Assembly (NCBI RefSeq): GCF_001949145.1
Contig: NW_019091455.1
Coordinates: forward strand, 263,777 to 290,161
Direction of reading: 5' to 3'
Source: Acanthaster planci
Lineage: Eukaryota; Echinodermata; Asteroidea; Valvatida; Acanthasteridae
Length of the DNA: 26,385 bases
Position numbers and translations under genes: made by a program. Numbering within the stretch: the first letter of the stretch is position 1; each line of letters starts with the position of its first letter. Shown here in pieces: positions 9,501 through 21,500 of the stretch. The notes under the pieces were generated by a model. It searched no databases and was not told the DNA's origin. It saw only the letters and a list, made by a program, of their open reading frames with translations.

Positions 9501-12500
9501 AAAATCAAATATTAATATCCGTTCCTTGTTAATGATCTGTCAGAAAAATCATGTCAGGGCCACAAGTGCCGATCAGAAACTGATATTTTTTTGTTAATGG
9601 TCCCACATTAGACAAATGACTGGATTTGTCAGGTTCAGGCTAATTGTAACTCTGCTTCCTGTTAGTTTGGAAAGTCAAACCAAAGATAAATTGGCCAAGA
9701 TCCTGTAAAGGGTGTGCTGTCCAGCAAACATGTCAAAAGCAGATTATACAGTCGCATTGTTCCTGCATGCGTGTCCCTGCACAAGACTGTGATCTGACCG
9801 CCCGAATTAGCAATTAGGCGGCCATCAATACCCGAGGCCCTCTTAACCCCAGACCCTCTTGCGCCATTGGCTACCAGCATCGGCCAGCCACATGACATCT
9901 AAACTTTCCCTACTCAGTGCAAGGTCAAAGTTACAGTGTACAGACTAGTGATAACAAGGTGATTTACCCTGTGTTTTCAACGATGTCGGTGGTAGTTGTC
10001 CTGCCGGATGTGTGACCTTTGCATTCTATATGACCCTACTTGACCTCTTTGACCTCGTGACGGGTGCTTTCAGAGCTACTTTGAGTGGCTGTTACAAGTT
10101 GATGTTGCCGGCTTGGTCTCTTGACAATTTCTGTTACGTTTGCCAGAGTCCAGCTTTCCAATTTAACCAATACTGCACGTACGATTAATCTTTACAAGTG
10201 TTTTTAACGCCAGTCAACAACTCAACTCTCTTGCCACAGTCAGTGTCACATGAACAACGTTTTTAGAATCAGTTTAATCACTTGGTTGGGTTGGAAATTC
10301 TTTGTTTCCTTCTGTTCGATTTGGGCATGTAGGTTTGTTTGGTCACTAATAATTTTCCTTCGTTTTCTCTCCGCTTGACAGACAGAGGATGTCAGTCTTC
10401 AGGAGTACATATCCTACATTTTAATGCTTTCCTCGGGTAATCAGAGGTGAGGAATAACAGGAAATCGTGATTCAGACACCATTACACGTGAATGAGTATC
10501 CAAAGAAAAGGGGCCACTTTCGGAGATCGCTCCTGTAAACACCAGCCTGATGAATAACAGGCAGATTGCACTGTACAAAACTGTTACATACACAAGATTG
10601 GAGCACACTATTAGAAAAATGTTTCCATGGCATCAGAGGTATCACCATACCGTTTTTCAAGTTCATAATTTTGTGGACAAAAACAATGAACGAAATGGCG
10701 ATGCTGAACTTGGGGGTTAGGTGGTATGCACATTGCACAGTTCAGATGGCAGTGTTGTCGTTTTTAGGCATTAATTGTAACATTAGCCTTGACGTAGCCG
10801 TCTGTTTTCTTTCATTGCATTCATGGCACATCTCTTAAGTCTGCGCAGTTCATCTTTAGAATCTTCTTTTGTTTGAATCTTATCAATGTTCCATCAGGAG
10901 CATCCGTGAATATGGTGGCATCAACGCCTTGTGCCGTATCCTTGAAACACCGGCCACCGTCGACATACTGAATCAGGCCAGTGCTGCATTGGCAGCCCTC
11001 GTTGCGGACAACAGCAAGTAAGAAAGCTTGCATTTTAATTGAATCTTCTACCCCCCTCCACATGAACTAAAAAGTCAGGCTAGCACTGGTGTTCTTTCCA
11101 TGCCTTCCACCACTGTGGCCTGGGTTCGAATCCCATCTATGTAGACGTGTGGATTTTGTTTTGGTCCCTACCGGTACTGGCGTCCTGGAATATTTGTTCA
11201 GGGTATTCATTCCACACTTAAAACCGAGTAGCTGTTCATTTTCTTCTCCGAACCGCTTTCCTCAAGCTTGCAGGAAAGTGAGGGTTGTCTTTCTTACGAG
11301 CTCCTCAGGAAATCCTTGGTTTCCTTATCAGAAAGAGAATCAGTGGTTGAGAATAATTGTGCAGAATCGATGAACTACTCTGGCATTTATTTGTAGGAAA
11401 GAGTTGCGATAAATCCGTCAAATCAAACCACAAAGTCTTGCCTCAAGTCATCGGGAATATTAAAGATGACAAACCACTGCTCCTGATCATAGTTCATTTC
11501 AATAGCTTGTGGCTTGACTTGAGCTTAGATACCTTGTGGATGGAGTATGTAACGTTCTTAAGAAGACTGAGCTACCGTACCGCCACAGCCCTTTGACAAG
11601 TCCACTTCAAGTCCACATGTAAACGATAATGGCTATAGCAAAATTGCACACAGAAATTCGTCTCTGAATTCTAAACTGGGTGGAAATGAAAAAAAGGACT
11701 GTGGTTATGGGGTCCTTGCTTCTAAATTGTAAGTAGTGAATAATAAATGAGATGATGTAGTAAACGAAGTTGTTTTCTCAGAATGTTTCTTCAGAGGAGC
11801 TTTTTTTTCTTACATATGGGCAGAAAATCACCCTTAAAAGTTATCAACTTCTGCCTTATTGCTGCAGAAACCAGTGTGCTGTGAATGAGGCAGGTGGCCT
11901 GGGAACTGTCTGCAGGCTGCTGAGTACCATGAAGAATGAGGACTGTCATATGAATCTCTTGAGGGCGCTGTCCAAGATGGCCGCCAATGGAGGGTAAGTT
12001 GAAGCGTGGTAAAACTAAGTTGAAGCTAGGTAAAACCTAGGGCAGGCAAGTGGATTGGCTCTCCGCTGTGAATTTTCATTCACCTGAATGTACCTTCGCC
12101 TTGGCTAATAATCCCCTTTTCCCATGCCTTCTTAACAAGCAGGTCATGTTCATTAGGCTAAGGTGTAAACACACCCTGTTGTGTTGATCAAAAAATTATT
12201 CAACACTGCCAATACCACAGGCTCTTAAATCTGGCCCGAGATCAATCTAATGTCTGACAGCCTTCTAACAATGCTTAGAGTCATTGGCACTCATTGAACA
12301 GCCATTACATTAGCATTATGCAGGCTGCCATTATAATGTGCTATTTCTTTGCTGTCATAAGTCGCTGTAAAAAGTTGTGTAAGCCATGGAACTGGAATGA
12401 AATATTGATTTTCTTTTGTTGTTACTTAGCTTTCCATTTGTTAATCAGATCAAGACCAAACTGAAATCTGTTTATCACCTTTGNNNNNNNNNNNNNNNNN

Positions 12501-15500
12501 NNNNNNNNNNNNNNNNNNNNNNNNNNNNNNNNNNNNNNNNNNNNNNNNNNNNNNNNNNNNNNNNNNNNNNNNNNNNNNNNNNNNNNNNNNNNNNNNNNNN
12601 NNNNNNNNNNNNNNNNNNNNNNNNNNNNNNNNNNNNNNNNNNNNNNNNNNNNNNNNNNNNNNNNNNNNNNNNNNNNNNNNNNNNNNNNNNNNNNNNNNNN
12701 NNNNNNNNNNNNNNNNNNNNNNNNNNNNNNNNNNNNNNNNNNNNNNNNNNNNNNNNNNNNNNNNNNNNNNNNNNNNNNNNNNNNNNNNNNNNNNNNNNNN
12801 NNNNNNNNNNNNNNNNNNNNNNNNNNNNNNNNNNNNNNNNNNNNNNNNNNNNNNNNNNNNNNNNNNNNNNNNNNNNNNNNNNNNNNNNNNNNNNNNNNNN
12901 NNNNNNNNNNNNNNNCCAAACTGAAATCCGATTATCACCTTTTGAGAACTCAGCTTTCAGAAGGACAGAGTCCCTTATGGACAAATGGAGACTCTTCATT
13001 CTATCTTGAGAAATCTCAAACATTTTAATTTAAAGAGAATTAAACGTTCAGAGCAAAATTATTATATTGATGGGATTTCCCATTTTGCATAAGAGGCATA
13101 TATCAGTTTTTGCATCTAAGCTCGTCATATGATCATCGATGATCCTCTGCAAATGCGAGGGTAACGCACTGGGCCTGTTTCACCACACTCTATGTCATCT
13201 GTGATGCCTTGGTTGTGTTCTTTGATCAGGACCAGGGACATGATCCGTGAAGAGGGAGGCCTTCTTACCCTCTGTGATTTGCTGTGGGACACCATGGACA
13301 GTCCGACCGTGCACCTCTTGGTCCAAGCTCTGGCCTCGCTAAGCTGCAACAACCCACGGAACCTGGAGGTAATGGCTGACCTAGCGCTGATGGACTGTGT
13401 GGAAGGGTAAGGCTCTGGGACTCTGACTGTTGGGGAAGATCCCGACGTCATTTTGTTTTTCAATGATGGGCTTTGCCCCTACACCGATGTGTATTTCTAA
13501 CACTATATGCACAGTGTTTGCAAAAGTGACTTCGCACAGCTTGCAAAAATAACTTCACAAGCTAACTTGGGTGCGACGTACTCGAAGCCCCGACTTCTTG
13601 CTTACTAGTGCAGGCGTCTCAACCATTGTACCTCCAGGTTTGCCAGGGTTAGCTAGCTGATCCAAGTTGGATGTATCAGCGGTTACCACAAAAGTACATG
13701 TATTTCCAAAGATGAACTTGCTTTGAAAATAAATAACACTTGCGTTCTTGCATTCTGTTCAATGTATTTTCTTTTCCTTCCGTATTTCATCATTTGGGTA
13801 TAGTCTTCCATGGAAATCTAATTGTGAAATGAATTCAAGTTTTCCTGGAGTCATTCCATGAATATTGCAGTATAGTTACACTGGTTCTTTCTACTAAATT
13901 GGAACTCTTAATAGATGGGTCGGGAACTGTTACATAGCGCTGGAGCTGCAGTGGTACATGTCCATAGTTGGAAATATAAAATGTGTCATGCAAGTGCAGT
14001 TGAAAATATTTGAAATATCAAAATATTGAACAAGTATTTCCACATGTGAGGTCACAAAACTGATCTGTCTGTCTGCTTCAGTTTTGATTTTTTTAAGGTA
14101 AAAATTCTTGCATTTGTTGTGTTAGAACAAAGCAAGTTTTTTTTGCATCAGAGTTACCCATGTTGCACGCATATACTTGGCGGCCAGTCTACATGGCCCT
14201 TGCACTCATATTGTACATTAAGGTCTGGTGAATTTCCAAAAAATTTAAGTTTTAAGTTCTGAATAGGCTAGAATGATGTTCAGGCGATATTTAAGCCCTA
14301 CCATATTGAAAAAAAATTCCAAACAACTTCACCCAACCTACAACTGGATTGAAATTCCCCCAAAGTGCCGAGTCAGGGTGAACCAGCTTATTTTTTAAAA
14401 GGTTTTTCAGCTCTTAACTAGTTTTTTCCCTTGGAATTTCTCTGGTTTTTCTTTGATTTTTAAAACAAAGTAAGCTTTAAATTAAACCCCCCACATCCTG
14501 TGTGCAAAGCTCAAAGCTGCTCCTTCAATTTTTTTTCTTAATTGTCCACTAAATGACTGTGATCCTGTCGTTTGACCATCAGAGAGAGTATGCCGTGTAA
14601 CATGCGTACATGTTTGCCTTTGCAATGGTCTACTTTAGGAACATATCAAGGTGATAGAGGGCACCTACCCGCCATCCAGCATTGACATTGAGGCCGTCTG
14701 CAGCCTTTATTTTGCTCTGTGTTAAGTTATTTGAAAGTAGGAACTTGTAGATTGCCTAATATATACTCTACGTCCCGAATTTTTGGTAACATGCTGCAAG
14801 TGATGTCCATCAGGCTCTGCAACGATCGCAGTGATCTTCTGTGACTGACCTTGATTGGGCAGATTTTGTTACCAACCTTATTTTGAGAAAGAGTTGCATT
14901 TCTTTTGCTGTCAGAGTAAAAATTGCCGATCTTCTCCTTCCAATCAGACTTTCACCATCGGAGATGTTTCCTTTCCCTTGCCAGTTTGTGGTGATCAATT
15001 ATTGCCATCTTGCCATCTTTGGGTACAATGTTGAAATCAGTGAGTGTTGCAGTAAGTTTGCAGCAGCTGCTCAGGCTCTGTGACTGAGTCCATACCCGTC
15101 ACAAACTTGGGCTAGTTTGGTGTGTATTTGCTGTATGTTCACACAATGGTGGGGCTCATATTTGATATTAACGGCGTGCTTGCTGCTCTTTGTCTCAATC
15201 GTTTTGCTCCTTGGTGAGGATGAAAAGCCTGTTTGATATGACGTACGTGTAGATGAGATGCTCCCTGGTTCCCTTTTGGGATTGTTTCGCCAGTTATTAT
15301 CTAGTCTTGTAATTTTCTCCCTTCATTCCTCTTTGTTTCTGTCCAACAAAAACTTTCCCCAGAACCTTGTTTTTGCGACAATCCTAGTTTAAATGGCCCC
15401 AATTGCAGTCTGTTTTACAGCTCTCTCTGTGATGGATTGTGATACAGTTATCTCTGTAATCTGGAAGATGGAAAGCTCTACGTTTACAAGTGCAGATATC

Positions 15501-18500
15501 CAATAAAGGCTGGGCCCATACTCCTTGAATCTCTTAATTTTGGACCTAACAGCATCGGGTGTATGACTGCATTTTACTCCCCTGTTTGTACAATGTTCTT
15601 TGCAAGTGCATCTTCATTGGATGTTTTCATAGCAGCACACTGCCCGATCGCGATCTCTTCAGTTGCCTCTTGAGTACAAATCTCACTCATCACAGAGTTT
15701 ATCTGTCGGGAACGTTTCACTTCACCAGAGCTCAGTTCTTGTTTATTTGAACTCAGTACTCTAGTCTATGAAAGAACAAGAGAGTTTGTAGCATATCTGG
15801 TTCTCTTCAAATGGAACCATCATGATGAGCACAACCAGTAATAGTTACTTTTGCAATCTATTCAGTTTCTAAAGAGCACATGTGTAGATTGCATGTACCT
15901 ATATGCTCTTGTGCAGCCTTGAATATAATGCTAAAGGCCATATGCCCAGGCTATTGACGACAACACATCTGAATCAACCTTATTAGGATCCTTTGGAATT
16001 GTTTATTCGAAGGAGGGACAGTACATGCACAAAACTACCCAAAACACCACATCTGTATATTGACCCAGCTCTTTAGAAATCAAGCCTGGGGACCTAAATC
16101 TATGCACATTTTATACCTCAACTAGTAAATGACAGATAAGATTGCTTATATACCAACACATGAGGAAAGCATACCGTGTGACCAGAATACAATAATGTGC
16201 AATTCACCATGACTCGGCACTTTATGAGATAAATTTTAATCCATTTATAGGTTGGACAAATTTTTTTAAATTGTTAAATTTTTTTTCAATGTCGTAGGTC
16301 CTCAATATTGCCAGAACATCATTTTAGCCCATTTAAAACTTAAAGTTCCAACATTTTTGAAATTCACTACACCTTTAATTGTACATGTACCCGTGAAAGA
16401 TCCTGACCGAACCGTTTGCCATAGTTCATTTAAGAGTAGGATTTTCCCTAACTCTTTAGCCATGATCATCAGTCCTGCATGTATTTCTTTTGTATTCAAA
16501 GCAAATTTGCAATTTTCAGTATAAGCGTACAAAAACTTTGGGAGCTACATGTATTAAGGGGCACAATTAGTGTGCCTGATCGTTTGGTATAAAGATGTTC
16601 AGCATAGCAGTGTGCTCGATATGCGTAAAATCAAATGTAGTTTTAAGGACTAGCATTTTATGCAAAGTTCTTTGCAAGCATGAAATTTAGTTTAAAACAC
16701 AAGTTGTTTCAAGTTGGTCTTTATATCTACAACTGTTGCATTTGCAGTAGCATTACTAAACTACGGACATAAAAATTGAAAAGCTTCTTGCTCATGAGCA
16801 TTGTATGCTGTTCTCTTGCAAAGTTCGAGTGTGGAGGTCATCGACTTAAGAGTTCAGCAGATAGTCTTTGCCTTTGAAATTAGGAAACTGGACCAGGCAT
16901 GTGTGTTTGCTCCTCTCCGTTATGAAAGGCAATCTGCTTAGTGATCACATCGGTATTACCTGAATCCCAATTCTGTTACCACCTTGTGCTGTGGAGCGAC
17001 AACTGAAAGCCATCTTCAGGCCTTCCTGGAACCGCTTGTACTTGAACTCGTAGATGAGAGGGTTGACGACAGAATTGAAGTAGAAAAAAAAGTTGCCAAT
17101 CTCCCTCAGGATCTGGTACTCAGTAGAACCACAGAGGGCAGGCAGGTGTTCGTGTGGACCTGCAGAATACAGGCAGATGATAGCCACGATGTAGGCTGGG
17201 GTCAGAAGAAGTATCAGAGCTCCTAAGACCACGGTCAGCATGCTGGCAAGGCGCTGCCCAGCAATTAAGAGATCGTTGGCTGCTGCCCTGGCATACTGCC
17301 TGGTCAGAGCTTGTGCTTGGCGTTTCAGGGTGACTTGTATCTTAAAGTACGCCCAGACCATCAATCCTACAGGCAGCAGGTAGGCCATCAGAAACGTGAA
17401 AACAGCTGTGGAAATTGCAAGCACCTTGTCGGAATTGATCACCGGCCTGCAAATCTCACCGGACTCCTCGCTGGCCCTGCTCCTGAACAGAAACGGTACC
17501 GGGAGCAGCACAGACAGCGCCCACGTCAGAAGGATGCAGAGCGCGACTTTCACCGGGGTGACTTTGGCTGTGTACCTCAGGGGCTGCACTATGGCGACGT
17601 AGCGCTCCCAAGTCACTATGCACAGGCTCAGGCATGCCAGATTGGAGCAGGCCCAGCTGGCGAACCGGCTCTCCAGTAGCCGGCAGAAGAGTTCCCTCCT
17701 CCAGCCGCTGGCGGGGACGTAGTCGATCAGCGCACAGCTGGGCAGAGCCAACAGGTAAAACACAATGCACTGCATGCATGATATCATGTCCGCCACAGCC
17801 AGATGCACCATCAGATAATTGGTCATGTTGTGTAGGATTTTGACGCGTACAATTACAAAGCACACCAAGAGGTTTCCTAAGACACCAGTGACTCCTTCTG
17901 CTGTCATAAGTGGACATACCCACCTGATGTGAGTGGGATCCACGTGGTCAGTATCGGTCATCTCTGTAACATTTTCCGTCTCCATAGTGTTGGCTGTTAA
18001 TGTACATGTTCCGAGTCCCGTCAAAGAAGATTGACATGTCACATCTACATTTGCCACCTGTGTTCCTTATGCCAAAACTTGCATCTTGTCCACTTGTGAA
18101 TACAGCAGGCCACATTCAGGTTAGCGTAAAGTGAAAGCAAGCTAGTATTTGGCATACTAATCCCAGTCTTTACTTTGTATTGTCATTTTTTTAATTATCA
18201 GTACAATTTTTCAAAATGTGCCAAGGGGGTTGTTTGTTTGCTCCGGCAATTTACGATCAGTCACATGTTCAAGCTCAACGATCTCAACTTTAGGGAAACA
18301 GAAGTCCATTTGCTCATCTCCAAACCAACGTCATGCACAAGGAATTTTGACTGGAATCCACTGGCAGCTGGAAGGGATCAGCAGTCGCCGTCACAGTCAT
18401 TCCCTGTAGTTTCTGCATCCCAGATGGCAGTTGATCCTTAAGAACTGGCGAACCGGTGCCGCACTGAGAGTAGATGCAGCCCCTCTCCTTCCTCACGGAG

Positions 18501-21500
18501 ATCATTCTGCATCAAAGTGCTCTCTGCCTTAGCTTATCTGACAACGCCCCAGTAGACTTTATTTCCCATCCACTCACCCATTCCCTCAACCAGCAAGTCA
18601 TCCGTCAGTCTGCTGACAGCCCAATTCCGTTTCGGTTATCTCCGTTCTCCAACCATGTACGGCCAACTCGAGTATTTTGTAACAAAACCTTCTGCAATCA
18701 ACCAACCCACTCAATCCAGATGATTAAATACGCATAGACTTTGAACTGACTCCCCTCCTATGCATTCTCTCTCTCGCTCTCTTAATTAAGATTAATTCAC
18801 TGATTTTTTTTGGGGGGGGACAGATTGGTCTTGATTTTTTGGAAACCGCATGATGTCCTCCAAGGGTTTATTGCAGTCAAACATATTGCTGCAAAGCCTC
18901 TGTCCTGTCGGAGGGTTCACTACCACCCACTAGACTTGTTAGTTTACTTCGTACTTTATCTGTGGGTTATTCCAGAAATTAGGGGTTCATTTTTTTTGTG
19001 TGTCCCTGTCATATCTGAAATATGATTTTATAAGTTCAGAACACATTTCCTAATTTCCAAGAGTGATGAATTCATGCAAATTACCTGCCAAACAAATACT
19101 AATAGTTTGAAATCAATTCTGGTAATATTTCCATGTCAAATAGCAAAGGTCAGATGTAACAGGGACACAAAAATGTCACACTTTTGGACCCCTAATTTCA
19201 GGAATTAACCCCTATTTATGTTTTACTGTACATATGCATAGAGTGTAGCACTATTTTAACTGAGTTTCAGTTTTTCTGTGTCTTGTTTACTATTTACTTC
19301 AGTTCAAGTGGAAGTAAGCATCGAAAACGAACATCTCTAATCTGTGAAGTTTATCTGTAGAAAAATAAACAAAACAACTACGCCCCCTAATATGTTTATT
19401 TTTGCCAGACTGTTTGATGATTGAATGCAGATGTTTACTACCAAAGCAGATCTAACCATTGGCTGATAGCACATAATACCTTGGTCTTGTTTACTTTATA
19501 TCAAGAGCAAGCTTTATATTTGGCGTTGCCAGCTAATCCTGTAGAACATGGGCACCTGGACATATTAATACTTGTCACTGGAGCTGTTTCCAAAGATCAA
19601 AGAAGTTTTTCAGAAATGGAAAACTCAGACAGTGCTGTCTTGATGGCTGGTGACATCAGAAATCTTCATTCCTTTTACATACTTGCCGCTGTTCCCAACT
19701 TCCTACATCTACGGAGCACATGAACTGCCATTACAAATCATCGAAAAAGAAGAGAACATCTTGCAATAAAAGCCACCCCAAAAAAAGCTAAACTGTCAAA
19801 AGCCGCCTTTTTCATCATAGTTACTAAGTAATTGTTTAATAAGGGAATAAATATGTGCTTGGACAGTCTTAAACGTGAATCAGAAGTCAGTATATGATGG
19901 ATTTCCAACAATATTGGTCTAGAATTTTTCTGTCATTTTCCTGAACACACCCGTCCATTTATGGTATATCCCTGTGTATGTATTCCAAAAGAATCTCCTC
20001 AAAGGACTTGGCATGCGCTTGATGAGCTGCGCACACAGAGACTCTTGACCAATCAGAATCAATTAAATTGTCTCATATCCAGGTGCCAGCGCATGGTTTA
20101 TGCAGTAAGCATTATCTCTTCTCGGTGGGCATTATCAAATGTTAACACACAGTCAAGTTGCAAGTTGTTGAATAAGGAGACTGAGGTATTTATGAATGTT
20201 GGTTAAATACCAGTACTGAGTGCCATAATTTAGAACTGATTCCAGACGTGAGCAATGGGGCTACTCAGATGCCAAGTACCGATGCCACTCCCCTAGCTTT
20301 AGTTCATAAGTTTGTTTTCTGGGATTCCTGTAGAGAGTTGGTTGCCTCACTTTTGCCTGTATCAAATGAGCACCTGTGTAAGATAAAAAAGAAAGTCGAT
20401 CCCGATTGTTGCAGCATAATTTCATTATAGCGCCCTCTAAAGGTGAATTTGTGTGATCAGCGCACATACCAGAAACTTCTTTCCACGTGATTTTGCAAAC
20501 GAACGATCCACGACAAGAGCAGCCTTTTCTGGCTAATTAAAACCCTAGGAATGCAACAGTTGGTAAGATTAGATAATTCTCCCATATCATAAATCACCGA
20601 AGAAAAGATAAAGGGGAAAAGGTCAGAAGGGGAATGGAGGAAGACGTTGCAACATTTGTAAATAATGAAGGATCATTGCTGGTTCTATGTATGTTCCATG
20701 TTCCGTGGAATTGCATGTGCAGTGTATTTACATGTATATTTATGGTCGTTTGGGTTCTACACAACGAACACACTAGGAACGTACATGAAGCTTAACAGAA
20801 ATTATCAACTCTAAATGTAGATGGTCATTTCGAATGAACCACATAAATGGACACTCCGTAGGGTTGATATACATGTATTGTTTCTGGAAGTTTACATGTG
20901 TTTGTTGTCAGCAAATTGCAGTAAACCACTGACTCTGGACTTGTGTGTTGAGGGCTGCCATTAAGGGCAGAAAGTAAACAGCTTCTTCAGGCTTCAATTA
21001 CGGCTGAGTTGTTTCCACGGAGTTCTTTGTCAGTGTGTTCACACTCGCATTTTTCCTCATGTAACTGAAGAGGTTACACCAATCACGTGATTCCATGTAA
21101 TTATAAGCCATGCAGTGACACACTTTCCTCCCAGCTGGGTCCAGGGGGGCCGATGAATTTTGGCCTCCCCTCCTCCCCCAAATAATTGGGCCTAGATCCG
21201 TCCTTGAGCTCCACCCCATATTTTATCACCCTGTGTCATCTATTATGTTACATGGCAAGTCAGTATTTTTTTATTTTGTCACTGTGAACACTACCTTGTA
21301 ACCCTTAACCTCTCCTGTCTTGTTCCTTGACTTATTTCCTGACTTTGGCTTTGATTTTGTGGCAGTAACTGTTCACTTCATGATCCCACACAGACTGTAC
21401 TGGCTTGGTAGGATTATTTGACATATTTATAAGTGTTTACTTTTAAAAAGGGAATGGCAGATGGGTGACTTATCAATTACCTTACCAATCAACTTGATGC

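Larger units (their letters stand above)
8390..10381 (+). other. introns around exon 9, no gene seen
   Basis: Introns 8390-8941 and 9003-10381. No second gene is recognised. The second intron holds two adjacent palindromes (9085-9115) and a cluster of TGACCT-like words (10013-10055), listed separately. Confidence 0.45.
10447..11867 (+). other. introns flanking exon 11
   Basis: Introns 10447-10897 and 11018-11867. The second contains the SINE-like sequence from about 11081; otherwise nothing recognised. Confidence 0.45.

Noticed and set aside
11081-11160. Functional tRNA gene
   Set aside because: A and B boxes are present but no acceptor stem or anticodon arm could be folded.
12416-13023. 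Long open frames across the gap
   Set aside because: They are open only because the N bases cannot encode a stop.
17311-17923. Other open frames over the GPCR on both strands
   Set aside because: They overlap the receptor, whose seven transmembrane segments and family motifs are unambiguous; the others are GC-rich shadows.
19421-19723. 100-codon plus-strand open frame in the large intron
   Set aside because: No recognisable domain, no splice context and no repeated family in the window; fits a chance frame.
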